DNA from: Nocardioides hwasunensis
GTDB taxonomy: Bacteria; Actinomycetota; Actinomycetes; Propionibacteriales; Nocardioidaceae
Assembly (NCBI RefSeq): GCF_014779665.1
Contig: NZ_JACXYY010000002.1
Span: 558,001 to 622,000 of the forward strand
Direction: 5' to 3'
DNA: 64,000 bases
Below the pieces are notes generated by a model. It did not search any database. It was not told where the DNA came from and worked only from the letters and a program-made list of their open reading frames with translations. Position numbers and translations under genes: made by a program. Of this stretch, positions 26,055 to 35,400 are shown in pieces (position 1 is the first letter of the stretch; the number at the start of each line of letters is the position of its first letter).

Positions 26055-27215
26055 CTAGAACGTGCTCGAGGGGACAAGACCCAGCTGCATGCCGGCGAGC
26101 CCGCGACCGCGGCCCGCGAGCGCGGTGGCGATCCCGGTCAGCTCCCGGGCGGCCGGAGCGGACGGGTCGGCCTCCACGATGGGCTTGCCCACGTCGCCGC
26201 CCTCGCGCAGCGAGACGTCGAGCGGGATCTGCGCCAGCACCGGCACGTCGTAGCCGAAGCGCTCGGACAGCGTCCTGGCCACCCGGGCACCGCCGCCGCT
26301 GCCGAACACCTCGAGCCGGTGGTCGTCCTCGGCGGGGCAGTGCGGGCACGGCAGGTAGCTCATGTTCTCCACGACGCCGACCACGCGCTGGTGCATCATC
26401 GAGGCCATCGTGCCGGCGCGCTCGGCGACCTCGGCGGCGGCCTCCTGCGGCGTGGTCACGACGATCACCTCGGCGCTCGGCAGGTGCTGGCCCAGCGAGA
26501 TCGCCACGTCGCCGGTGCCCGGGGGCAGGTCGAGCAGGAGCGCGTCCAGGTCGCCCCAGTAGACGTCGGCGAGCATCTGGACCAGGGCCCGGTCGAGCAT
26601 CGGACCGCGCCACGCGACGACCTGGTCGCGTCGGGGCTTGAGCATGCCGATCGAGATCACCGAGACGCCGCTGGGGGTCGGCACCGGCATGATGAGGTCG
26701 TCGACCTGGGTGGGCCGGGTGTCGGCGACGCCGAGCATCGCGGGGACGGAGTGGCCGTAGATGTCGGCGTCGACGACGCCCACCTTCAGGCCCTGCGCGG
26801 CGAGCGCGAGGGCGAGGTTGACGGTGACCGACGACTTGCCGACGCCGCCCTTGCCGCTCGCGATCGCGTAGACCTTGGTCAGCGAGCCGGGCTGGGCGAA
26901 GGGGATCTCGCGCTGGGCGCGGCCGTCGCTGAGGATCTCCTTGAGGCCTGCACGCTGCTCGGCGCTCATCACGCCGAGGCTCAGGTCGACGGAGCTCACG
27001 CCGGGCACCTTCGAGACGGCGGCGGTGACGTCGCGGTTGATGGTGTCCTTGAGCGGGCAGCCGGCCACGGTGAGGAGCACGTGGACCGCGACCGATCCGT
27101 CGTCGGCGACCTCGACCGAGTCGACCATCCCCAGCTCCGTGATCGGGCGCTTGATCTCCGGGTCGTCGACGGTCGCCAGGGCGTCCATCACCTGCTGCTG
27201 CGTGGGGGTGCTCAT
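26055..27215 (-). CDS. Mrp/ApbC family P-loop iron-sulfur carrier ATPase
   Basis: 386 aa. The N-terminal MIP18/DUF59 domain occupies residues 1-100 (MDALATVDDPEIKRPITELG, HVLLTVAGCPLKDTI). The deviant Walker A follows (IASGKGGVGKSSVTVNLALA), then VGVVDADIYGHSVPAML, LLLDLPPGTGDVAISL and the C-terminal Fe-S binding CPHC in NMSYLPCPHCPAEDD. These proteins load or transfer Fe-S clusters. ATG 27215 begins at the DUF59 domain; a longer frame upstream is the shadow of the next gene. It is followed by tatB after 18 bp. Confidence 0.93.
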   Translation of the reverse strand: MSTPTQQQVMDALATVDDPEIKRPITELGMVDSVEVADDGSVAVHVLLTVAGCPLKDTINRDVTAAVSKVPGVSSVDLSLGVMSAEQRAGLKEILSDGRAQREIPFAQPGSLTKVYAIASGKGGVGKSSVTVNLALALAAQGLKVGVVDADIYGHSVPAMLGVADTRPTQVDDLIMPVPTPSGVSVISIGMLKPRRDQVVAWRGPMLDRALVQMLADVYWGDLDALLLDLPPGTGDVAISLGQHLPSAEVIVVTTPQEAAAEVAERAGTMASMMHQRVVGVVENMSYLPCPHCPAEDDHRLEVFGSGGGARVARTLSERFGYDVPVLAQIPLDVSLREGGDVGKPIVEADPSAPAARELTGIATALAGRGRGLAGMQLGLVPSSTF

Positions 27216-27246
27216 GATGCCCGAGTCTACGAGCCGGGTCCCGACG

Positions 27247-27789
27247 TCACGGGCCCGGTCGGGAAACCTGGTCGGGCGGTGGCTGGGAGTCGTCCGGGGC
27301 GGCGGGCCGCTGCAGGTCCTCGATGTCGCCGAGCAGGCCGCGCAGCTCGGAGCGGAGGAAGTCGCGGGTGGCCACCTCGCCGACCGCCATCCGCAGCGAC
27401 GCCACCTCGCGGGCGAGGAACTCCATGTCGGCGTGGGCACGGGCGTTGGCCTGGCGGTCCTGCTCCGCGACGACCTTGTCGCGCTGCTCCTGACGGTTCT
27501 GCGCGAGCAGGATGAGCGGAGCGGCGTACGACGCCTGGAGGCTCAGCATCAGGGTCAGGAAGATGAAGGGGAACTCGTCGAAGCGCAGGCTCTCCGGGGC
27601 CAGGACGTTCCACAGGATCCACACCGCCACGAACGCGGTCATCCAGAGCAGGAACTTGGCCGTGCCCATGTAGCGGGCGAACGACTCGGCGAAGACGCCG
27701 AACGCGTCGGCGTCGACGTTGGGGCGCGGGACGAGCTGGCGGCGGGTCTCGCGCGGGGTGTCGAGGCGTGGGCGTCGGTTGTCGCTCAT
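27247..27789 (-). CDS. DUF1003 domain membrane protein
   Basis: 180 aa. Two adjacent hydrophobic helices (FLLWMTAFVAVWILWNVL and IFLTLMLSLQASYAAPLILL) are followed by the conserved NRQEQRDKVVAEQDRQAN and a helical tail. This is DUF1003, found next to MgtE_N/CBS genes in actinobacteria. The start overlaps the stop of the upstream PRC/CBS gene by 4 bp, so they form a coupled pair, perhaps concerned with divalent cations. The function is not established. Confidence 0.9.
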   Translation of the reverse strand: MSDNRRPRLDTPRETRRQLVPRPNVDADAFGVFAESFARYMGTAKFLLWMTAFVAVWILWNVLAPESLRFDEFPFIFLTLMLSLQASYAAPLILLAQNRQEQRDKVVAEQDRQANARAHADMEFLAREVASLRMAVGEVATRDFLRSELRGLLGDIEDLQRPAAPDDSQPPPDQVSRPGP

Positions 27790-29078
27790 CCGGCACCCCC
27801 GGCGACCCTGCCGGTGATGGGTCCGGGCCGCGGAGCGCGGTCACGCCAGCCCTCGGGGAGCATGTGGTCGAGCAGGTCGTCGACGGTGACGGCCCCGATG
27901 AGGCGACCCTCCTCGTCGACGACCGGTGCGGCGACCAGGTTGTAGGTCGCCAGGTGGGCGGCCACCTCGTCCATCGAGGCGTCCGCGCGCAGCGGGTCCA
28001 TCGAGTCGTCGAGGGCCGCGGCGACCAGCGTCGAGGGCGGCTCCCGGAGCAGTCGCTGGATGTGCGCGGCGCCGAGCAGTCGGCCGGTCGGCGTCTCCAG
28101 CGGCTGGCGGCACACGTAGACCAGTGCCGCGAGCGAGGGCGTCAGCTCGGGGTTGCGCACGTGGGCGAGCGCGTCGGCGATCGTGGCGTCGGGGGAGAGG
28201 ATCACCGGCTCCGGGGTCATCATCGCGCCGGCCGTGTTGTCGTCGTACGACATCAGACGGCGCACGTCCTCGGCCTCGTCGGGCTCCATCAGCCCCAGCA
28301 GCGTCGCGGCCGTCTCCGGGTTGAGGTCGGCGATCAGGTCGGCGGCGTCGTCGGCCGACATCTCCTCCAGCACGTCGGCGGCGCGCTCGGAGTCGAGGTG
28401 CTCGAGGATCTCGACCTGGTCCTCCTCCGGCAGCTCCTCCAACACGTCCGCGAGCCGCTCGTCGTCCAGCGCGGCCACGACCGCCGTGCGCCGCTCGGGG
28501 GGCAGGTCGTGGATCATGTTGGCCGCGTCGGCCGGGCGCATGTCGTTGAGGGCGGCGATCAGGTGGGTGGCGCCCTGTGCCGCGTCGGGCGTGATGAACC
28601 CGGTGACGTCGCGCCACTCGGCGACGTGGGTCTGCCCACGGCGGCGGAAGCCCTTGCTCGGCTCCTGCACGGCGACGCGCGAGATGACCCAATCGCGGTT
28701 GCGCGCCTGCTCCATCGCGACGTCGAAGACGACCCCCGTCACGCCCGCGTCCTTCGCGGAGTCCTGGATGGTCACCGTGCGGTCGAGCATCTGACCCATC
28801 ACCAGGGTCTCGGTGCCGCGCTGCTCGAAGCGACGCATGTTGAGCAGCCCGGTGGTGTGCACCTGGCCGCTGTCGATCGCGGTGATGCGGGTCATCGGCA
28901 CGAAGATCCTCCGGCGGCCGAAGATCTCGGCGACCATGCCCAGGACCCGTGGCTGGCTCGCCTCGGTGCGGATCGCGACGACGAGGTCGCGCACCTTGGC
29001 CACCTGGTCGCCCTGCGGGTCGAAGATCGGCAGTCCGACCAGCTTGGCGACGAAGACGCGGGTCGGGGCGGTGCTCAC
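27786..29078 (-). CDS. PRC-barrel / MgtE N-domain / CBS-pair cytosolic protein
   Basis: 430 aa. Order of domains: a PRC-barrel-like region at 1-110 (KLVGLPIFDPQGDQVAKVRD), a linker region to about 215, an MgtE_N superhelix at about 215-300 with repeats such as LPEEDQVEILEHLDSERAAD, then two CBS motifs up to 420 (AGAMMTPEPVILSPDATIAD and ATYNLVAAPVVDEEGRLIGA). No membrane helix is present, so this is the regulatory half of an MgtE-type magnesium channel without the channel. GTG 29078 is chosen because the PRC domain starts there; the frame stays open upstream as an antisense shadow. It is coupled to the DUF1003 gene. Confidence 0.88.
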   Translation of the reverse strand: MSTAPTRVFVAKLVGLPIFDPQGDQVAKVRDLVVAIRTEASQPRVLGMVAEIFGRRRIFVPMTRITAIDSGQVHTTGLLNMRRFEQRGTETLVMGQMLDRTVTIQDSAKDAGVTGVVFDVAMEQARNRDWVISRVAVQEPSKGFRRRGQTHVAEWRDVTGFITPDAAQGATHLIAALNDMRPADAANMIHDLPPERRTAVVAALDDERLADVLEELPEEDQVEILEHLDSERAADVLEEMSADDAADLIADLNPETAATLLGLMEPDEAEDVRRLMSYDDNTAGAMMTPEPVILSPDATIADALAHVRNPELTPSLAALVYVCRQPLETPTGRLLGAAHIQRLLREPPSTLVAAALDDSMDPLRADASMDEVAAHLATYNLVAAPVVDEEGRLIGAVTVDDLLDHMLPEGWRDRAPRPGPITGRVAGGAG

Positions 29079-29168
29079 CGGCGTAACGGTAGCGGTCCGC
29101 CGATGACGTGGGTGCGAGCGTGAAGATGGGTTACCCTCGATCGGCCCCCACGTCGCCCCTGGGGAGCC

Positions 29169-30362
29169 GTGCCCGAGCTCGTGTCGACGCCGAAGGATTC
29201 TTCCCCCGTGCCCTCCCACCGCGCTGCCAGCCGCCGGGCGGCGAAGCCTGCGCGACCGAGCTGGCGCCTGCTCGTGCCCGCGTGTGCTGTCACCGGAGTG
29301 ATGGTGGTGTCGCTGCTGCTCCTTCCCGGGTCGGAGGACCAGCCGACGATCGGCGCGGCGTCGTCGAGCATCTCCGCGGCAGAGGTCGCGGCGACGCACA
29401 CGCCAGGGGCGTCGCGCAGCGCACGACGTGAGGCCGGTCCGGTGATCCTCAAGGCGCGTCGCGCCGTGCCGCTCGACAACGCGGCGGCCCGCCAGGGCGT
29501 GAGCGTGATCAAGGAGCGCAAGCGGCAGGCGCGGATCAAGGTGCGCAAGGCGAGGCAGAAGGCCAAGCGCGAGCGCCGAGCAGCTCGTCGTGCGGCTCGG
29601 CTGGCGGCGATGGCGAAGACCTCGACGTTCCGCGTCGGCTCGCTCAACGTGCTCGGCAGCCAGCACACCCGCGGTGGCGCGCGCGGCTACGGTCCCGGCA
29701 CCACGCGGGCGGCGATGGCGGCGGACCTGGTGATGAACCGGGGCATCGACGTGCTCACGATGTCCGAGGTGCAGGACGACCAGCTCGGCGTGCTCACCAA
29801 CCAGCTCGGCGGCTACTCGATCTGGCCCCAGCAGACGCTCGGCAACAACACCCAGCGGCTCCAGATCGCGTGGCGCTCGGACAAGTTCGAGATGCTCGAC
29901 AGCGGCTCGGTGAGCTTCACCTTCACCAGCCAGGTCATCCCGATGCCCTACGTCCTGCTGAAGGACCGCAGCACGGGGGCGCAGTTCTGGGTCATCTCGA
30001 TCCACCAGTCGGCCGGTGGTCTCCAGGCCCAGCGCGACGCCTCGACCGTCGTCGCGATCAACCTGATGAAGCAGCTGATGGCCGAGAGCGGCAAGCCGGT
30101 CATCATCGGCGGCGACATGAACGAGCACACCAAGTTCTTCTACAGCGTCTGCAACGCGACCGGGTTCCTCGCGGCCAACGGCGGCGGTGCCGGCTGCACG
30201 CTGCCGCCCCCGCCCCTGCGGGTGGACTGGATCATGGGCGGCGGCGGCGACGGCGTGAGCTTCTCGGGCTACGTCCAGGACGGGGCTACGCTGGGCCGGA
30301 TCAGTGACCACTACATGATCCACGCACAAGTCAGCGTCACGGACCCGGGGGACAAGCCATGA
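29169..30362 (+). CDS. Secreted/membrane-anchored endonuclease/exonuclease/phosphatase (EEP) protein
   Basis: 397 aa. A cytosolic N-terminus is followed by one hydrophobic segment at about 38-57 (LLVPACAVTGVMVVSLLLL), then a strongly basic helix (residues about 115-145, KERKRQARIKVRKARQK) and the EEP domain: FRVGSLNVLGSQHTRGG, TMSEVQDDQLG (metal Glu), IIGGDMNEHTKF (Asp/Asn pair), RVDWIMGG and ISDHYMIHAQV (Asp-His). The catalytic set is complete. EEP enzymes cut phosphodiesters of nucleic acids, inositol phosphates or lipids. The domain resembles the C-terminus of the 1026-aa protein downstream. The 3' end overlaps the lipoprotein gene. Confidence 0.85.
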   Translation: MPELVSTPKDSSPVPSHRAASRRAAKPARPSWRLLVPACAVTGVMVVSLLLLPGSEDQPTIGAASSSISAAEVAATHTPGASRSARREAGPVILKARRAVPLDNAAARQGVSVIKERKRQARIKVRKARQKAKRERRAARRAARLAAMAKTSTFRVGSLNVLGSQHTRGGARGYGPGTTRAAMAADLVMNRGIDVLTMSEVQDDQLGVLTNQLGGYSIWPQQTLGNNTQRLQIAWRSDKFEMLDSGSVSFTFTSQVIPMPYVLLKDRSTGAQFWVISIHQSAGGLQAQRDASTVVAINLMKQLMAESGKPVIIGGDMNEHTKFFYSVCNATGFLAANGGGAGCTLPPPPLRVDWIMGGGGDGVSFSGYVQDGATLGRISDHYMIHAQVSVTDPGDKP

Positions 30363-30814
30363 GCCACACATCTGTCAGGAGCTCCAGGACACCGCGCGGG
30401 GCAGCACTGGCCCTCGTGCTCGTCGCGGGCCTCGGCCTCACCGCGTGCGGCGAGGACGACGGCGGCACCGCCGAGGATCCCTCGGCGGGGGAGACCACCA
30501 GTCCCTCCGACACGGCGTCGCCGACCGAGTCGCCCACCGACGAGCCGAGCGAGACGCCGTCCGAGCCGGCCGGGCCCGCCTGCGCCGACGTGTGGGTGGC
30601 CGGGGCGACGCTGCCGGAGAAGTACGACGGCTGCCAGGACGCCGAGAAGGACACGTGGGTCCAGGCCATGGTCTACCAGTGCTCCTCGGGGCAGCGGCTG
30701 GTCACCTACCAGCGCAACTTCTACGCCGCGAAGGGCGAGGTCATCACCGAGTCGGAGGTCCCGCTCGCACGTGACGAGAAGTTCCAGAAGATCCTGACAA
30801 CCTGCGGGGCCTGA
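30359..30814 (+). CDS. Small lipoprotein, function unknown
   Basis: 151 aa with a lipobox LTAC (Cys at residue 30) after a hydrophobic stretch (ALALVLVAGLGL). A Ser/Thr/Pro/Glu-rich linker (TTSPSDTASPTESPTDEPSE) follows, and then a 75-residue domain with four Cys (ACADVW, DGCQDA, QCSSGQ, TCGA) that could form two disulfides. The linker suggests a cell-wall-spanning spacer. Its ATG overlaps the stop of the EEP gene, so they are co-translated. I do not recognise the domain. Confidence 0.8.
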   Translation: MSHTSVRSSRTPRGAALALVLVAGLGLTACGEDDGGTAEDPSAGETTSPSDTASPTESPTDEPSETPSEPAGPACADVWVAGATLPEKYDGCQDAEKDTWVQAMVYQCSSGQRLVTYQRNFYAAKGEVITESEVPLARDEKFQKILTTCGA

Positions 30815-31006
30815 TCGGGGTCACACCCCCGGAGCCGCACGTCGTCACCTGCCAGACCGCAGACACACGCGCACCGACGTACCAGTGGTGCTGGTGTGAC
30901 TGATGTGAAAATTGAGATACAGTCAGCCATCGTTCGTCACGGGGATCGTTGTTGCGTGCGCGCAACCACCTCTCCGCGACTCACACGAATCAGTGGGGAA
31001 CCAGTC
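30815..31006. other. Intergenic region before the PLD-like gene
   Basis: A weak hairpin (GGGGT/ACCCC, 30817-30829, loop CAC) follows the lipoprotein gene. Further on, an unusually AT-rich patch for this genome (AAAATTGAGATACAG around 30905-30920) probably marks the promoter of the PLD-like gene; I cannot define its hexamers with confidence. Confidence 0.4.
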
Positions 31007-32410
31007 GTGCGCAAGATCAGCATCCTCGTCGTGACCGCCTTGGTCGCGGTGACCCTCGCCGCAGCGCCTGCCTCGGCCAAGCCCGGCAAGGGCACGCCGG
31101 ACAAGTACGTCCCGAAGGCGGGCCCGGCGTTCAACAACCCGTACGGCAGTCGTGACGCGATCCGACGCCTGATCATCCAGGTCAACCGCACCGTCGACTC
31201 CGTGCCCAAGGGCGGCAAGATCCGGATCTCGGCGTGGAACGTGCGCAGTGCCTCCATCACGAACTCCCTCATCCGTGCGCACAACCGCAAGGTGAGCGTG
31301 CAGGTCGTCATGGACCGCGCGAACTGGAACCCCAACAACCCCAACGTGGACGCGGCCCGCCTGTCCGCTGCCCTGAAGAAGGGCAACAAGAACCGCTCGA
31401 AGACCCAGAAGAGCTTCCTGCGTCGCTGCATCGGCTCCTGCCGCGGCAAGCACGGCATCCCGCACTCGAAGTACTTCCTCTTCAACAAGGTCAAGACGAA
31501 GAAGAACGGCAAGGTCAAGATCGTCCCGTTCGTGACGATGTACGGCTCCTACAACGCCACCGAGCTCGGCGCCACCATCCAGTGGAACGACCTGTTCACC
31601 ATCAAGAACGACGAGGCTCGCTACAAGAGCTTCCTCACCAACTTCAACGAGATGGTCCTGGACAAGCCGGTCAAGAACGCCTACACCGGCTACGACGACG
31701 GTGTCATCGGCACGGGCTTCTACCCCTACGTCGGGGCCGAGGCCGTGGCCAAGGACCCGGTCATGGCGATGCTCAACCAGATCTCGTGCAAGGGCGCGAC
31801 GACCAACAAGAACGGTACGACGCGCATCCGGATCGCCCAGACCTCGATGTACGGCGACCGCGGGCTCAAGCTCGCCCGCAAGCTGGCCCGGCTGCAGAAG
31901 CAGGGGTGCAACATCCGCATCGTCTACGCCATGTTCGGCAACGAGGTGCTGCGCATCCTGCGCTCCGCGAGGGTCCCGCTGACGCACCTGGCCTACGACA
32001 GCGACAACGACGGGCTCTACGACCGCTACGTCCACATGAAGACGATGGCGATCAGCGGCAACTACGCCGGTGACCCGGGCGCGAAGGTGACCTTCAACGG
32101 CTCGGCCAACTGGACGTCGGTCGCGCTGGCCAGTGACGAGGTCGTCGGCTTCGTCCGCCAGAAGTGGGTCACCAACCGCTACATGCAGTGGATCGACTAC
32201 ATGTTCACCCACCGCCCGAAGGTCTGGGGCCCCGAGCACCCGGGCAACAACGGCAACGCGCCGGTCGGTCGGGTCAAGGCGGGCTCGCTCGACCCGTTCC
32301 CGAGCTACGAGGCCCGTGTCGCAGCCACGGACCAGTACGACGCGATCGTCAAGGCCCGCGCCAAGAAGCGCGGCGTCGACCCCTACGCCCTCATCAAGGA
32401 GGAGAACTGA
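31007..32410 (+). CDS. Secreted phospholipase D-like phosphodiesterase
   Basis: 467 aa. The signal peptide comprises the first 24 residues (VRKISILVVTALVAVTLAAA then PASA). Two HKD-like motifs are visible: HSKYFLFN at His153 and HMKTMAIS at His343, followed by FNGSANWTS. In both, the usual Asp after HxKx4 is Asn or Ser, a known variation in the PLD superfamily but one that may alter activity. The central region is Lys rich. PLD-like secreted proteins cleave phospholipids or nucleic acids. GTG 31007 begins the signal peptide. The next gene starts 1 bp after the stop, so both are one transcription unit. Confidence 0.82.
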   Translation: MRKISILVVTALVAVTLAAAPASAKPGKGTPDKYVPKAGPAFNNPYGSRDAIRRLIIQVNRTVDSVPKGGKIRISAWNVRSASITNSLIRAHNRKVSVQVVMDRANWNPNNPNVDAARLSAALKKGNKNRSKTQKSFLRRCIGSCRGKHGIPHSKYFLFNKVKTKKNGKVKIVPFVTMYGSYNATELGATIQWNDLFTIKNDEARYKSFLTNFNEMVLDKPVKNAYTGYDDGVIGTGFYPYVGAEAVAKDPVMAMLNQISCKGATTNKNGTTRIRIAQTSMYGDRGLKLARKLARLQKQGCNIRIVYAMFGNEVLRILRSARVPLTHLAYDSDNDGLYDRYVHMKTMAISGNYAGDPGAKVTFNGSANWTSVALASDEVVGFVRQKWVTNRYMQWIDYMFTHRPKVWGPEHPGNNGNAPVGRVKAGSLDPFPSYEARVAATDQYDAIVKARAKKRGVDPYALIKEEN

Positions 32411-32411
32411 G

Positions 32412-35400
32412 ATGACACCCGTGCGCGCCCGGTCCCGAAGGTTCCGCAAGGAAACCCCCGTCACCGGGTTCGCACCCGCTGTCGCTCAGCTCGCCACGCT
32501 CGGACTGGTGGCCGGGCTCCTCCTGGCCGGCCAGTCGGCCGCCCAGGCGGAGCCGTCCGGCTCGGACGGGTCCTCGGTGACCTCGCAGTCCGAGCGGTCC
32601 GTCGCGACGACGGAGAAGCGCGCCACCGGCTGTGCCCAGCTCCTCGTGGTGGCCGTCGACGGCAACGGTCAGGGCAAGAAGGACGCGCCCGGACCGGCGG
32701 TCTCGGCGGTCACGAGCAAGATCCAGGCCAAGGCCCAGAAGCAGGGTCGCACCGTCACGGTCAAGCGGATCAAGCTCGCCACGCCCAAGGCTGCGACCAT
32801 CCTGCGCAAGAAGTCCGGTCCCGGCGCGGCGGCGGTCTCCAAGGCCGGCCTCAAGCGGTGGAAGAAGCCGATCCGCTCCGGCGTCAAGGCCGCCCGCAAG
32901 CTCGTCAACCGCCAGCTCGAGGCGTGCCCCGACCAGCAGGTGATGCTGGTCGGATACGCCCAGGGAGCAGGCGTCGTGCACAAGGTCCTGCAGGACCTGG
33001 GCAAGAAGGACGCCCTCACGAAGGTGGTCGGTGCGGTCACCGTCTCCGACCCCTCCCGCGTGCGGAAGTCGTCGGCCGGACGCCCGCTGGGCAAGCCGGC
33101 CGCGGCGAAGAACTCCGAGGGCGTGCTCGCCCGGTTCACCACGTCGATCGGTGACGTGCCGAAGCCCACCGCCACCTTCAAGGTCGTCTCGGTGTGCCAC
33201 AAGGGCGACCTCGTCTGCAACCCCAGCAAGGTCTCCGCCGGCAAGGCGCTCAAGCTCGCGATGTCCTACGGGTCCAAGCAGTCGCGCGCCGCCGTGCGCG
33301 AGGCGGCCAACCGCGCGTGGGCCCAGGCCTCGCTGTGGCCGGTCCCGGCGATCCAGCAGGTCGTGGTCGGCGTGAAGGAGCCGATCTCGGCGCAGATCAC
33401 CGTCACCGGAGGCTCGACCACGCCGCCCGCCGCCCAGTTCACGCCCGTGAGCGTCCCGGCCGGCCTGAGCCTCGACGCCAACGGGGTCATCTCCGGCCAA
33501 GTCGACGCCCCGGGCAGCTACCCGATCACCTACACGCTCAGCGGCACCTCGCCCGCGACGACGCCCACCACCCACACCCTCACGGTGCTGGTCCGCGAGC
33601 CCTCCAGCGGCGCCGCTGCGGGCGGCCAGTCCTCGTGCGCCGTCCGCGCGGACGGCACCGCCTGGTGCCAGGGCCGCAACGACTTCGGCCAGCTCGGCGA
33701 CGGCACCACCACGCTGCAGGTCAGCCCGGTGCAGGTCTCCGGCACCGGGTGGTCGCGAATCGCGACCGGCGGCAGCTTCACGTGCGGCGTCAAGCTGGAC
33801 GGCACGCTGTGGTGCTGGGGCCTCAACAACCTCGGCCAGCTCGGCGGCGCCGACAAGGCCACCTCGGTGCTTCCGCGTCAGGTCGGCACCGCGAACACGT
33901 GGCGCGACGTCTCCGCGTCGTGGCAGCACGGCTGCGCCACCCAGGCGGACGGCTCGGCGTGGTGCTGGGGCCAGAACGACCGCGGCCAGCTCGGCGCAGG
34001 CAACGCCAACGCGCGCAGCACGGGTCCGGTCCGCGTCGTGGGCGACCAGCAGTGGACCTCGGTGGTCGCAGGTGGCCAGACCACGTGTGGCACGACCGTC
34101 AGCGGTACGGCGTACTGCTGGGGCGAGAACTCGATGGGGAACGTCGGTGACGGCACCATCACCAACCGCAACCAGCCGACCGTGGTCACCGGCGGGCTCC
34201 AGTTCTCCCAGATCTCCACGACCTGGGGCCGCACCTGCGGGGTCACCACGAATGGCCAGGTCTGGTGCTGGGGCGAGAACTCCAACGGCGAGCTCGGTGA
34301 CGGCACCCGCACGAACGTCGCCAAGCCGGTGCAGGTGAGCACCAGCGGCACCTTCACCTCCGTCGGCACCGCCCTCACCGCGTCCTGCGCGGTCCGCAGC
34401 GACGGCCAGGTCCTGTGCTGGGGCGACAACCGCTACGGCCAGCTCGGCCCCGCCGCCAGCGGCAGCGGATCGAGCACTCCGGTCGCGGCCGGTGTGGTCG
34501 CCTCCGGCAAGATCACCGGCGGCTGGCTGCACCTGTGCGCCGAGGGCGCCGGGTGCTGGGGCGCCAACGAGGTCGGCCAGCTCGGCAACGGCACCATCAC
34601 CCAGGCCACCATGCCGACCGAGGCCGCCCCGCCGTGGGGACCGGCCCCTGCGGTGAGCACCCAGCAGATGAGGAAGTGGGGGCCGGCCAAGGTCGTGAAG
34701 AAGGCGATCTCCACCCGACCGGGTGTCAGCGCGAAGGCCAGGGGCTCCAAGCGCGCCGGCTCGGACATCGAGATCATGACCTTCAACCTGCTCGGCAGCC
34801 AGCACACCGCCCCTGGTGGCACGCGTCCGAACTTCGCCGCGCCGGGACGGGTCCGCACCGAGTGGGCCAAGAACCTCATCAACCAGCGCGGCTCCACCCT
34901 CATCGGTCTCTCCGAGCCCCAGCCCGACCAGATCACCGCGCTCGACGTGGCGACCAACGGCGGCTTCTCGTTCTACCCCGGCAACACCATGGGCTACAGC
35001 GCTGCCCCGCAGTCGGTGATGTGGAAGGACTCGGAGTGGTCCTTCGTGTGGGGCACGACCGTCCAGCTGCCGTTCATGAAGTCCTCGCGACCGCAGCCCC
35101 TGGTCCGTCTCCGCAACACCTCGACCGGGCGTGAGATCTACTGGGTCAACGCTCACCTGTCGCCGGGCAAGATGCAGGACGACCGCGACAAGGGCATGGA
35201 GAGCCTCAAGCAGGTCGTCAAGCAGCTGAGCGGCGACGGCCTGCCCGTCTTCGTGACCGGTGACCTCAACGAGCACGCCAAGGCGTTCCGACGGATCGCC
35301 TGCCCGACGCAGATGGAGGCAGCGGTGGGCGGCAACACCCGCGGCAACAGCTGCCAGCTGCCGAAGGCGATGCGGGTCGACTGGATCTTCGGCAAGGGCG

